The notes beneath the pieces are model-generated. The model was not told where the DNA came from and made no database searches. It saw only the letters and a list, made by a program, of their open reading frames with translations. A program made the position numbers and the translations under genes. A stretch of 64,000 bases of DNA from Andrena cerasifolii (lineage: Eukaryota; Arthropoda; Insecta; Hymenoptera; Andrenidae), in assembly GCF_050908995.1 (NCBI RefSeq), contig NC_135120.1:21713433-21777432 (forward strand), written 5' to 3'. Position 1 is the stretch's first letter. Every line of letters begins with the position of its first letter. Positions 25,901 through 35,619 of the stretch are shown here, one piece after another.

Positions 25901-26253
25901 TTTACACACCACTCCGAGTGGCCCTAGGATATCTCGCTAGATTTCTTCTCTCACCGCGTAATGCGCGTGGGAAACTTAAATCGCGGACGTTCTCCATTAA
26001 CACACTAGCGTCCATCAGTATTCATTTATTCACGTATTTTCTCTGTCCCGGAGGATGAGACATGTTCCCCAATCCTACATTTTTAAATTCGTAACACACC
26101 CCCCGGGGAAGGGATTTCGTGAGCGTGGGAGCGATCGATCGCCTGCTTGAGGATCCCCGTGCGTTTGCTCTGTTGCAGCAATGCGCCTCGAGGCAGAACG
26201 ACAGCAATCAGAACCTGCACACGAACGAGGTGTACGGCACCCCCCTGGTCTGA
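13914..26253 (+). CDS. Sema2a: Semaphorin-2A, secreted axon-guidance ligand (3' part, 8 exons, 5' incomplete)
   Basis: Eight exons splice in frame into 628 codons plus stop: 13914-13976, 16118-16225, 17654-17924, 23409-23639, 23856-24269, 24626-24902, 25280-25727 and 26179-26253. All introns are GT-AG. In the visible protein, residues 1 to about 420 are most of the Sema beta-propeller. Residues 424-449 are a PSI domain with Cys 424, 431, 434, 440 and 449 (motif DPYCGWD). Residues about 475-565 are an Ig-like domain with Cys 489 and 550. A short basic tail follows, with no transmembrane segment, as expected of invertebrate class 2 semaphorins. Many N-glycosylation sequons (NLT, NST, NCS, NWS, NDT, NIT) fit a secreted protein. 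In the known family these ligands signal to plexin B and steer axons. Drosophila Sema-2a is about 724 residues, so roughly 95 N-terminal residues, including the signal peptide, are missing here. The paralogue Sema-2b is the main alternative. Assignment to class 2 is firm. Confidence 0.96.
14865..15029. mobile_element. Short inverted-repeat (MITE-like) element in a Sema2a intron
   Basis: Arms of about 45 bp at 14865-14910 and 14985-15029 are inverted copies, with the shared core CCTAAGTCCATTT and TTTGAAA on its outer side. The loop is about 75 bp and AT-rich. It lies 0.9 kb into the first visible intron. No target duplication is clear. Confidence 0.6.
16118..16225 (+). CDS. Sema2a: Sema2a exon, Sema domain (36 codons)
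   Basis: The acceptor is tttccgcag and the donor gtaagt; both ends are phase 0. It encodes HFDCRNHIRVIQPMGDGNRL followed by YMCGTNAHSPKDWVIY, containing the strongly conserved CGTNA motif of semaphorins. The two cysteines (DC and MC) are standard Sema-domain positions. The following intron is 1428 bp and contains the TTAA-flanked element at 16553-16978. Confidence 0.96.
16553..16978. mobile_element. piggyBac-like MITE (426 bp) in a Sema2a intron
   Basis: The element is flanked on both sides by TTAA (16549-16552 and 16979-16982), the piggyBac target duplication. It has perfect 10 bp termini CCCTTCGTTG and CAACGAAGGG. Inside, the sequence CTCTGGGTGTGAGCCACCCA occurs twice in the same orientation, near each end; it contains the hairpin GGGTG-TGAGC-CACCC. 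It has no transposase, so it must have been mobilised in trans. Confidence 0.85.
17654..17924 (+). CDS. Sema2a: Sema2a exon, Sema domain (90 codons)
   Basis: The acceptor is ctctcacag and the donor gtgagt. It opens with SNLTHLPRHEF, passes through GIAKCPYDPADNSTAVWVE and ends KRTLKYDSKWLD plus one base. It contains the class 2 signature of a CPYDP block followed by LYSGTNAEFTKADTVIFRTD. Sequons occur at SNLT, DNST and YNLT. The donor leaves one base of the next codon (phase 1). A TTC microsatellite starts about 25 bp after the donor. Confidence 0.97.
17948..17980. repeat. TTC microsatellite in a Sema2a intron
   Basis: Imperfect (TTC)n starting about 25 bp after the donor site of the third visible exon, with one interrupting TTA. 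Confidence 0.85.
17981..22322. other. Large Sema2a intron, mostly unremarkable
   Basis: This is the bulk of the 5484 bp intron between 17924 and 23409. It contains CpG-rich stretches (about 18.6-20.5 kb and 21.2-22.0 kb) and a TC microsatellite at about 21177-21198. No exon or RNA gene is recognised. Confidence 0.6.
21177..21198. repeat. TC microsatellite
   Basis: About ten TC dinucleotides in the large Sema2a intron. Confidence 0.85.
22323..22652. mobile_element. Foldback element with about 150 bp arms in a Sema2a intron
   Basis: Arms at about 22323-22476 and 22509-22652 are inverted copies around a 32 bp loop. Matching blocks include GTGATTATCC against GGATAATCAC and CAATTTCGATGGTGATAT against ATATCACCATCGAAATTG. 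It is AT-rich with no coding capacity and would fold into a long hairpin in the pre-mRNA. Confidence 0.75.
22745..22898. mobile_element. Small inverted-repeat element (154 bp) in a Sema2a intron
   Basis: The ends TGAGGCATTGAGAGC and GCTCTCAATGCCTCA are perfect inverted 15-mers, and the match continues with differences through AACCCACATA against TATGTGGGTT. The centre is AT-rich. It lies 0.1 kb after the preceding foldback and may be a separate insertion. Confidence 0.75.
23409..23639 (+). CDS. Sema2a: Sema2a exon, Sema domain (core blades)
   Basis: It follows a 5484 bp intron, the largest in the visible gene, with acceptor tttacag. The split codon completes lysine, giving KPNFVGSYDIGGHVFFFF then RETAVEYINCGKSVYSRVAR. 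This is the most conserved block of semaphorins (the RE.A.EY pattern). It continues through VCKRDTGGKNILSQNWSTYL and ends FPFYFNEI with one base carried over to a gtaagc donor. Cysteines in INCGK, RVCKRD and LNCSIP are at conserved disulfide positions. Confidence 0.97.
23856..24269 (+). CDS. Sema2a: Sema2a exon, Sema domain (C-terminal blades)
   Basis: It is separated from the previous exon by a 216 bp intron. The split codon completes Gln, giving QSIYKVPGDDTHFYGTFTTS. It then reads through GSAICSFHIDAIQEAF, the proline-rich PEPRPGQCVNDTETFPDTVL segment typical of semaphorins, and SHPLMDSAISHENEKPVFYK. It ends in DYTVYYAG with one base of a serine codon carried to the gtaagc donor. An acceptor two bases later would break the frame, so cag at 23853-23855 is the right one. 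Confidence 0.96.
24626..24902 (+). CDS. Sema2a: Sema2a exon, end of Sema domain and PSI domain
   Basis: Acceptor ttacag, donor gtgagt, 356 bp upstream intron. The first part, DGRVHKVVQWI through EHKALYVASDHRIKQIDL, completes the beta-propeller (the GRVHK and ALYVAS motifs of the last blade). The second part, MCTRRYDNCLRCVHDPYCGW then DKDTNMCKPY, is a cysteine-rich PSI (plexin-semaphorin-integrin) module. The exon leaves two bases of a glycine codon. Confidence 0.97.
25280..25727 (+). CDS. Sema2a: Sema2a exon, Ig-like domain
   Basis: Acceptor tttttgcag, donor gtgagc. The exon starts LLQDVSNSTADVCDSS, then carries a C2-type Ig fold: GQSVHLGCF with the first Ig cysteine, W in VKWYHYSKEKG, and DAGRYDCWLGG with the second. 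After it come SLLCSYNITVDAHRC and DYQKIYSDWCHEFEKYKSAM, the class 2 linker. The exon ends in phase 0 after KQA. Compared with the fly protein as I remember it, the loop before FIETSEKG is a few residues longer (KYGAGGDK). Confidence 0.97.
26179..26253 (+). CDS. Sema2a: Sema2a terminal exon, C-terminal tail and stop
   Basis: Acceptor tgttgcag; phase 0 continuation gives QCASRQNDSNQNLHTNEVYG then TPLV and a TGA at 26251-26253. The QC start after KQA matches the C-terminus of class 2 semaphorins. The tail has no hydrophobic segment, so the protein is released rather than anchored. An NDS sequon is present. The 451 bp upstream intron carries no element that I recognise. Other frames stay open here because the sequence is CpG-rich, but only this frame joins the spliced message. 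Confidence 0.93.
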   Translation, partial: QCASRQNDSNQNLHTNEVYGTPLV

Positions 26254-26820
26254 TGGAACCGATCGTTGGAGCCCTCGTCGAGCCGAGACCCAGACACAGT
26301 GCCACGAACAAGCGTCCTGCCGAAGAATCGCGGTCCATCCACGATCAGTTGGACGAGCCTCACTCTCCTTCTGACCGGTTACACCACTGCCTTTGTCATT
26401 CTTACTGCCGACGGGTTTTCCACCGAGTGAGATCGATACGTGAGACGCGTCCACCACCGAGAAATTCGGCAAACCGAACGCTCGGGACGGGGAGGAAGCA
26501 CCTCGATCGCAGCGACGTTCTGTCTAGGTCAAAAACGGGCTTCGCCCCGATTGATCCACTCCTTCGAGCCGTTCTTTCGTACGAACCCTCCATCCCACTC
26601 GTGCTGACGAGCCGGAACATGGCGCGTCGCCCTAGACACCGAAGGTTCGATCGGTGCAACGAGGCCGACGCGCAGTGTTGACCGCGTAATCGCCATCGGA
26701 CGACTGTCAGTTCCGTTATCAACGTGCTCCAGCCGGCGTGACAGTGCGCGCACGATCGACCCCGGAGGGCTCGGCTCCGTTTCTGGTCCCCAGACACCCA
26801 CGAACGCTTTTCACCCCTCC

Positions 26821-26828
26821 TGTAAATA
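26821..26828 (+). promoter_or_regulatory. Pumilio-type motif TGTAAATA
   Basis: This matches the PUF-protein consensus TGTANATA in the presumed 3' UTR, about 570 bases after the stop. It is one of three such sites in 5.6 kb; well under one would be expected by chance on one strand of random sequence. Function is inferred from the motif only. Confidence 0.3.
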
Positions 26829-28856
26829 GACACGCGACGCCCGCGACGCGAGGTGAGGCGTCGCTACGAAGAACGTCGGCCGATGGGTGTCGAGCGAGTG
26901 GACGCGACTCGGCATGGCGGGCAACTGCAAGAAGACTCAGCGATTCGGTTCCTAGAGTATCGTTTCCCCCGGTGCTCGCGGTTCGACCTGTTCCCCGAAC
27001 GAGACACCAAGCTATGGATGAGAGACGACGAACGATCGTGGTCTGGGTTAGGTGGTCACCGTGCTGTTCGGCGGCGCGTCGAAGCGTGGCTCGATTCGTC
27101 GAGGGCGTCCGTCCGCGAAGCAACGCCATTAGAAACCGGAAAATCGATCCCCCTGTTTCCTCAGATCTGTGATACGAGCGACGAGCCGTGGCTCTCGAGC
27201 GAACGCGCTCGACCGGCCGCTCTCTGTCGAGCACCGTGGCTACAGGAGCGGATAGCGAAGCGGAGAGAGGGAATACGTGTATGGTCGAGCTTCACCTGTG
27301 GCTTTTAGCCGGCCAGAAAACGACTTGTAGCTGGGAAACATCGTGTGTGCGCGTGTGGATTGGGAGAATGGAACAGGTCAGCAGAGAGAACGCGCAGCTC
27401 TCGGACGTCACGCAGGTTACACATGAGATTATTATCGGCTACGTGGTCGCGCGACCCTTGCGACTTACAATTAGCTTGCTAGATTTTTCATATCAGGTTG
27501 CCTGGTTTCGCGATGCACACCGCCGTCTGTCCTCGGCTCGCACGGTCCCCTATTCGTCGCGACTCGACGGACGTTCGTTTTCGATCACCGACTCCGCTGT
27601 GTCTCGATTAGCTTTTTCCCTGTCTCGGTTTTATTAGTACGTAGACACATCGGTCGATGCTTCTGTTCCTTAATCGTAGGTTAATAATGTCGCGAAACTT
27701 TCGTGGCTGTGCCGTTGGAACGTCTTCCAGGTGATAATAGTATCTGGGAGTGTCATTAAGTTTCAGGGTGTTCCTTAGTTCTCTTACTGTTGCAACCTGT
27801 AGACGTTTGAAAAGTTTTGATTAGGGAGAAAGGATTTGTGGATTGTGACGGCAGCTCGATTGGCGAATCAGTCACTGGATAAAGATTTATATTCAAACTA
27901 CAGTTTTTGTAATATTTAGAAGTGGTGTCTCTTTTGTGATTCTATGTTCAGTCTGTCAACTACTTCGAGACCGAAACTTATAGGAATCTCGATATAGCAA
28001 TCTGTTCGGTTTCTTTCTTTATCATGTTCAGAAGTATAATTTTCCTTGTACCTTTACGTCCAGTTTCTAAAAATGTTTCTAAGGAAATTATCGAACATCC
28101 AGGTGACCCAATTGGCCCGTCAATTCCAATCGAGCTATTCAATCAATCGATCCCTGGTCTCTCTAGAACTTTGCGAAGAAATGCGCGATTTCTTTGAAGA
28201 CGTTCCAGCATTTACCGTCACGACAAAGCCCCCATTCACGAAACGTCATCGTTACGTACGGGGACACAGTGAACCGTACAAGTATTATCACTACCACATC
28301 CTCAACAACTCCGAAGGTGCTACGCAGGTGCGTTTCTCGACGCGTGCTGGAAATCGGTAAGGCCTGTAATCCCTTAAACCTACTTTATGCTCCCCGAAAA
28401 TTGCGCGATAGACGCAGAATCGCGTGTAGCGCGCGCCACACATTCAAGCAGGAACGAACATGCGGGCGAACTTTCTCGCATATACCGAGCCTAGAATAGA
28501 ACAAATCTCCCCTCCCCCGTTCGCGCGATATGTTTTCAACCGGGTCGAGGGAATTATGCAGCAACCCGACGTGAATGACGAGTGAACTGGGCGTTGTGAG
28601 ATCCACGATCGTCGAATCGCTCTAGCGACACAGGATACGTCCCCTATGTGGTTAGGGCACAGCTTGGGCGAAGGGAAGAACGTGGGCGAATCATGAGTTG
28701 CCTCTTGTTTCGTTCGATCGGATTCCCGTAGACCGCTCGGTCTCGTTCCGATGTTTCTATGAGTTTCCGCGTCAACGCGAACGCGTGTTAGCGTATTTCC
28801 CGTGCTCGGTCGAACCGTGGAACGAATCGTTTCTCTTCCGCGAAGGTCTGCGCGTG

Positions 28857-28864
28857 TGTACATA
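28857..28864 (+). promoter_or_regulatory. Pumilio-type motif TGTACATA
   Basis: Second TGTANATA match in the presumed Sema2a 3' UTR. Motif match only; it matters only if the 3' UTR extends this far. Confidence 0.28.
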
Positions 28865-30013
28865 GGATCGCGATAGCGTATGGTATTTTTATAAAAATTC
28901 TCTCCGCAACGACGCAACCGTAGACGCGAGGAATATAGCGTTCCCTGCTCTCCGCGAGTTTTCTTCACCCCGTTCTTTTGTTCAGTCCCATTTCGGTTAC
29001 TTTCCCCCCGATATTTTAATCGTTTAGTCTTTTTTAGAACGTATCGTACACGTAGCGATTAGTTTACTCTATTTTTAACGTAGAACGCGCGTCGCTGAGG
29101 GGGCCCGGCCACTTCGGCGATCGCGACAGCTTCTACCAACGGAGATGGATGCTTACCGGTGCTGTATCGAACAATCCGTGGAACGGTCGCTGTTTCCTGA
29201 GGACCCAGTTCGCCATTCAATTAGTATACATACGAGTAGACTATATAAAATGATAGAGGGAAGGGCGGCCGCGGGACCTTTACTGCGTCAACGTCTGGAT
29301 TTGACAGGAAAACCACGCGAAGTGTTCTGCTCTCGATTTCGATGAAACTTTGTGGGCGAATGCAGAACCGAGAACTTCTTCTTGGACCCTGTTAATGGAA
29401 CAACGAAGGCAACCGGTCGATAAATTCAACGTTGTCGCTCGTAGACACGTTTGTCTGACTAAAGAGGAGTCGTACTACTGAATCCGCGTGGTCGTCAGTA
29501 GATTCGCTTTTATAACAGACACTACGAATACCGCTGCATCATTTGCTGCATAGAATTGGAAAATACAATTATTTGCAACACCGAGAAGAAAATTAGCGGA
29601 AAATTATGCCACATTTGCTTCTGAAATGCAAACACAGTGTACGGGAAAGAAACGTGCCGCAGTGGGATTCAGAACGTGGATTATCAAACTCCATATCTTC
29701 GACGTTAGACAACGAGCTATCTCCCTATTCGAAACAAAACTGAAACTCAGTATGCACTGCCAAATATCTCGCAAACTACTGAGTGCTTGCTCAATACAAC
29801 CAACCATATCTCGCATATATTTCTGTTGCGAATTTTCTCGCAAAGTTTCCTTGAAATCTTCACGCAAGGCTTCCCGTGGCTCCGTCTCCTTGCAAGTTCC
29901 ACCTGGGGCGAAGGTCACGCGAAGCAGAACCCAGAAATCATGAACGAGGGAAAGATGAGAGTAGAGCAACGCCGCGTGCATCGGTGCGGCAGTTTCGCTC
30001 TTGCCCCTAAGTT

Positions 30014-30021
30014 TGTACATA
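30014..30021 (+). promoter_or_regulatory. Pumilio-type motif TGTACATA
   Basis: Third TGTANATA match downstream of the Sema2a stop, identical in sequence to the one at 28857. Motif match only. Confidence 0.28.
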
Positions 30022-31854
30022 AACGTTCGTATTGTTGAGACGTTCGCGACGCGCGCCCATCAGCTTTCTCTTTCCGCCACACTTCGGCGATTCCCTCTTC
30101 AACACCACCAATAGCTTCTTGGGGTCAGAATCGACGCGCGCGCGGCCGCGAACCGTTCGTTATTCTTGTACAGAGGTTTGGAACGCCGTGCACGACGATT
30201 TTCTGTTCTGTATCTATTCCCGTCGACGGCATACAAAGGTACACTGTCAGATAGTAAGAGAAAGAGTGTGTGAGAGAGCACGAGAGGCAGAGTGCGTGTT
30301 GGACAATGAAGAGGGGAAGAATGAAGAGATACGCAGGGTTTCTGGAACTGTAGGCGCAATGTTAAGTGGTTCGCAGAGTTCATGAAGAAGAGGGAAGAAT
30401 TATTAAAGTTTGCAGTTTTGTTAGTTGCCAAACAGTGGTTCTTCGGCCAAGTACTAGTGAGTGGCTTTAAAATGTGTATCTAGTGAATATTCATTCGGAT
30501 TCAATTCCTCTACTTGCACTTCCTCTTTGACTTTGCTTCGGTTCCCGTGTCAGTTTAGAATCTACTAGCACACAACGCAGGAAATTGGCACCTCGATCGT
30601 GGAACGACTCTTTGAAAAGATCTTGAAACGGTTAATTCCTGAATTTATGTTCACCAAGGCTTCTTCGCTTCTTTTCATGAGCTTCGTCGCTGAACACAGT
30701 TTGCACCCACAGCTCCAAAGCCCCCTGTACTTATATAAGATAAAAGAGAGACCGTAGGTGCGTAAGGTTAACACAATAATCGGTAACTTAATCCTCAAAA
30801 TATGTACTTATTATGAGCTTCAACAAGTATTGAATAGTATTACGTGGTAAGGGTTAAGACTTAATTTTCGAATCGTATGGAGACGAGACGGGAGCGCGCG
30901 CTCTCGGTTACGGGGCTTGCCTTCTTCCCATTCGTCGGTGAACTATCCCGCGACGGTTCCGACGTGCGATGCTCCGTCGACGACGATCCGCGTGACGGAC
31001 GGCTCGTGACCGTGGAAACGGATCGGCCGCCGTTCGAGAGGTTATTCCGGAGCAATCGGCGCGACGAGCGAGTTCCGGGACGGTGTTTAGGCAGCGAGTG
31101 ACGATGGGAGAATGAGAGCGTGCGTCGCGGCGAAACGATACGTAAAGAATAACGGTAAACTGTCTCTCTCGTGCGTCTGATGAAAGTTATTAGGGAGAAG
31201 GGAGGACGAGCGAGGGGCGATCTATTGTAAAGATAATACGGAGCAAAGGCACAGAGGAGCCCTATGATCTTTGACCAGGAGTCTCTCGTGTACGCGTCGA
31301 CGGCCGACGAGGAAAGCCTGCGGACCCGAACAGGAATCGTCTAGTGACTTCTGATCCTGACGATGGTACTGTCTGTCCGCGTGTCTGATTCGCGCCCTCG
31401 ACGAATGCACGTCCAGCCTCTCGAGAATGAGTCGGCGTGATCACGGAAAGCAATCTAAGATGAACCTAACGATGTTAGATATATTATTTGTAAGATTATC
31501 GGAGTACTGTATATTGCGCGGACACGATCGTGGTTGGTGGGCGCGCGGTGGGAGGGCGGATGGGCGGAAGACGTCGCCGTGAAGGAGACGACAAGATTTT
31601 CTGGGGAGACTTTTGAATGCCCGTCGGTCGAGGAGAGGTCGCTGCGCCGTTTCGAAACGGCTCGTGGGACCATCGAGTTCGCATCGTACTCCCGTCGATC
31701 GGCTCCCACTGCGACGGTCGTGCCGGCGAGATAGGTCTATAGCTCGATTTAGTGTACGCTGTACGAGAAAATAAGACGTCTCTGCGACGACAGTTAACTC
31801 GAGGTAATAAGAGGGGGATGAGGAGGGAGGAGCCGGCGAGAAAGAGATGCCCTA

Positions 31855-31860
31855 AATAAA
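31855..31860 (+). terminator. Candidate polyadenylation signal AATAAA
   Basis: This is the first canonical hexamer found by eye downstream of the Sema2a stop on the + strand. T-rich sequence, which could serve as a downstream element, begins only about 110-160 bp later (near 31970-32020). Further AATAAA hexamers occur near 33112, 33569 and 33585, so the end of the transcript is uncertain. Confidence 0.3.
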
Positions 31861-32034
31861 AACACTTAAACTACGATGACTTATTACTACGGATACGAGG
31901 AGGAGAATACAAGGTAGGATAGCCGATAACGACTAATTCGAATATATCATTAGGACTAGCCGAACGACTGTCTTAGTTTCTCTAGAGTTTCCTGTACGAG
32001 ATCGGTTTTTATTTTCTTGGGGAAACGCGGGCTA

Positions 32035-32059
32035 GGGAGGGGGTGGGGGGGGGTGGGGG
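32035..32059 (+). other. G-quadruplex-type G tract
   Basis: Four or more G runs are separated by single bases (GGGA, GGGGG T, nine G, T, GGGGG). This meets the usual intramolecular G4 pattern on the + strand. It lies about 180 bp after the candidate polyadenylation signal. Function is not shown. Confidence 0.6.
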
Positions 32060-32699
32060 CGGCCGGGCTGATTCCACCGTAACCGAATTTTTACGTGCTT
32101 CTTGTATAACCCTCTGTCACCTTTTGTAAGAGAAATGCCGACACGGCCACGCTTGTCCATGCGCGGAGGTGCGCTGGAGTCTCCATTATTCGAATCATTC
32201 TTGCCGGAGCGCTCCAATTTATCAGAGCGGAGTGTGTCTTTATCCGAACATCCTTGTAACAATCGAAGCTCACTCTGACCATGAGAATTTGTTGCGAAAT
32301 CGTTTGTGTGCGTGTTCATATGTTACACTGCCGTCGGAGGAACATTGTGTAGTGTAAATTGTAAAGACCAGGTAATAGCTGAGAAAATTTGGAAAGCGGT
32401 GGTGAATGCTGTAAACTTAACACGAACGTATGGAATCGGAAAGTTGTAATCGATATTAAAGATACCTGCATTGGAGAAAGAGTTTGTGTTTGATGATTCG
32501 TGGCGCAAGATGCGTTTCATCTTCCGTAACTGAATAAGCATGTGTCTCTATTAATTCGGATAGTGGATGTTCCAGGGTACTTTCGTTTTAATTTCACGCG
32601 CTTCTTCTACTTCTTCGGCGCCGCCGTTTGTCTTCGTGCGTCGTTTCCCTTTTAATATCGTTTCGATGACAATCCCCACAGACCGTGACAGAGAAATTC

Positions 32700-32700
32700 C

Positions 32701-32732
<32 letters not shown>

Positions 32733-32778
32733 TTGAGAGAGAGAGAGAGGGAGCGAGAGAGAGAGAGATTGAGAGAGA
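32700..32778. repeat. GA microsatellite
   Basis: Imperfect (GA)n of about 80 bp with short GATT and GGGAGC interruptions. It produces Arg-Glu repeats in translation that are not a real protein. Confidence 0.9.
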
Positions 32779-34914
32779 ATAAGAGTGAGAGTGTCCCGCG
32801 TGAGATTAATCGTTTCGTATCCACGGAATTCATTTCTCATTATCACCGTTATTATCACTGTCGTCATTGTCCTCGAGATCCATTCCACCCCTTTTTCTTT
32901 TCCGCCCCTTTGTACTTTTTTCCCCGTCTTCGTTTTTATTTCTGTTGCGCTCGTCCCTCTCGACTGCAGCGATCATCAAGGGTAGAAATTAGGGTCGGAT
33001 GAAAGCACACTGTGAATCCAAGATTCTGTTCCATCCTTCAATTCTACGACGAAGAAAATGTACTTTGAATAACCAATTTATTTAGCGTATATCGCAGTGA
33101 GACATATGGATAATAAAATGAACGTTTGTTGCCGGACTAACTGAAATTTCACGCGTCGATTCTTTACGCAACGAGTTTGCGCTGTCTGTTTTTGAACTCC
33201 GTCGACGATAATCAGGATTTATCGGATTCGTTAGCGCGTCACGCGGACCTTTTAATAGGTCGATCAACATGGGCACACGTCGAGTCGAATTGCTTCGGCA
33301 CGTATGTACTACTTTTTCCATGGATTCACGGTGCACTTGTTCTGTCAATGTGAGACTCACACGTCTGACGCGTAAGCGCGATTATCATCGTCGAACAAAC
33401 GACCGTAGGACACGAATTCTTTTAGTTCGAACAACTTCGTACGGTAAGATACCCTTTAGATTATTCACCTAATACCTAAACCTAAACATCCAATCGCTAT
33501 TTTTATCAAAACAAGAAAAAAAAACATGTTAAAAATCTTTGATAGTTATCCATTGTTCACTATTGCTATAATAAAGTTTTGCTTTAATAAACGATGGAGA
33601 CGTATGTGATATTCATTCACGAGCACCCTTCAAGAAGATCCTTTTGATGATTTCTAGAAAACTGACGGAAGATGCGAGCGATCCAGATATATTCCTTCGA
33701 ACGTGACCTTTTTGTATGATTGTCATAGACGAGGTAAGCGATAGATAGACCTAACTTCTTATGGGAGTTCGTGTCACAGGTACGAAAGTATCGACTTCGC
33801 GAAAATAGTTTCATTGTTCGCGTTACGTTAAACAACGGAGACTCTGGGAAATATTCTCAAGGTAAGTGTATTTTACAAATTACTTTCGAATATACTGGTC
33901 TTGGAAGAAACCGGCAAGAACAACAATTCTGTCAATGTTCCAAGTACGCGAGAATCATCCCCTTTCTCACCTGAAGGGGGTGGGACGCGGATGCAGACCT
34001 AACTCAGACAGCAAAGAATCTCGAGGCTAACTACCGCGAATTAATTTACCTTGAAAGCCACGGCGATGATTCGATACTCGGTAATAAGGTTGGGACTAAC
34101 AATAAGAGAAAGCTGATCAGAAGCGACGTACTCGAGAGTTACGTTTCGAGCCAGCTCCGTGGTTCTGCTCGGCCATTGCCCGATCAATAGAGCAACCTGA
34201 ACTTCAGGCTATCCCCCGAGTTTGAATAATTACGCGCAACTGCTAACTCCCGGGGGTGAGTTATGCACCCCCCGATCTATAGACTGCACGCCCATTCCAC
34301 TCCGAGCCGACTTTACGTCGTGCACTTTTACGTATCCCTTCCGACGTCATCGGTGTTGCGACGGGTCAGGAGCTATTTCCGTCATGACGTCATCGCGGAG
34401 ACATTTGACGCTTGGACTTGGGGAGGACTATGCCTCGTGATTCGCGGAGGGAAGTGCGCGCGTCAACATCTTCACGTGACGCAAAGGTCGTGGGAAAGCG
34501 CAGCTGATGCTCTTTCTTAGGGCGATTAAATATAAAACCACTGTTTGGAAAGGAAGCGAATGGAAAGTGGAGTAATCACGTTTCTTTGTCACCGTTCAGC
34601 TGTATTAAATGATTTATTATTCTGTCTGTTTCTACCGCTCTTGTAGAACGCGCTGCGGTTTTATTGCCGTTTGAATATTGCATTGGGATTGAAATGGACT
34701 GTTGATAAAAGTTCGAAAGAGTTTGAGTTGCGTATTATTGAGGATAAATGATATCGCAAGAAGAGGGTAGTAGCAACGAACAGACTGAATTATTAATAAT
34801 TGTGCTCACGCGTTCCTTGGTCGAGGATTAATTGCTGCTTGTAATTAGTTCACATGCGTCCGACATAATGGAATCTTATTCTTCGAATTTGTTTGCATTC
34901 GACTCCTCGACGTA

Positions 34915-35619
34915 CAGTGGCTCGCATTAATATTCGGACAGTTTTTAAAATCGCATAACTTTTTTAGAATTGGTTCAACCAACTTGAGTCTTTTTGAGAA
35001 GCTAGAAGGATTAGTTTGCTAACTGACGCGTTTCGTTGTTTTGAAAAAAAAATGTATTTGATTGGAATAGCGAAAAGAATAGTAAAGGTCGATTTTTAAA
35101 CTTTTTTTTGAGAGCTTGTAATGAAAATTATAAAAAAAACCGTTTGTAGATTGCAGTAAGTTGTATACGTGCCTAAAATTTCATCAAAAGCGGTTAATGT
35201 TGCTCCGAGGTACAAACGTTTAAAGATCGCAGAATAAGGTCCAGAATCGCGAAAATTCCCGAAATCAGCGATTCTCGAAATCAGCGATTCTCGACCTTAT
35301 TCTGTGATCTTTAAACGTTTGTAGCTCGGAGCAACGTTAACCGATTCTGATGAAATTTTAGGCACGTATACAACTTACTGCAATCTACAAACAATTTTTT
35401 TGAATTTTCATTACAAGCTCACAAAAAAAAGTTTAAAAATCGACCTTTACTATTCTTTTCGCTACTCCAACCAAATACATTTTTTTTTTTCAAAACGACG
35501 AAACGCGTCAGTTAGCAAACTAATCCTTGTAGCTTCTCAAAAAAACTCAAGTTGTTTGGACCAATTCTAAAAAAGTTATGCGATTTTAAAAAGTGTCTGA
35601 ATATTAATGCGAGTCACTA
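34915..35619. mobile_element. Tc1/mariner-like foldback MITE (705 bp)
   Basis: The left end reads TA then CAGTGGCTCGCATTAATATT. The right end is its inverted copy (TAGTGACTCGCATTAATATT) followed by TA. The arms (about 34915-35250 and 35285-35619) pair over their whole length. In the centre a 16 bp unit CGAAATCAGCGATTCT is tandemly duplicated. The TA target and CAGTGGCTC-type termini fit the Tc1/mariner superfamily. No transposase is present. Confidence 0.85.

Larger units (their letters stand above)
26254..31880 (+). other. Sema2a: Probable long 3' UTR of Sema2a
   Basis: This CpG-rich stretch follows the stop codon and shows no recognisable coding exon on either strand. Reading by eye, the first canonical AATAAA is at 31855-31860; an ATTAAA variant occurs at 30402-30407. 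TGTANATA motifs lie at 26821, 28857 and 30014. The extent is an inference: an earlier non-canonical cleavage site would shorten it. Confidence 0.4.
31881..34914. other. Intergenic sequence downstream of Sema2a
   Basis: No gene recognised. It contains a G-rich tract (32035-32059) and a GA microsatellite (about 32700-32778). Several AATAAA hexamers lie between 33.1 and 33.6 kb and could end a longer Sema2a transcript. Confidence 0.45.

Noticed and set aside
26719..27308. Long overlapping open frames on both strands after the Sema2a stop
   Set aside because: They lie in the CpG-rich presumed 3' UTR, overlap on opposite strands and show no domains; they do not join the spliced message.
32594..33002. 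Arg-Glu and Ser-Leu repeat proteins
   Set aside because: Translations of the GA microsatellite in different frames.
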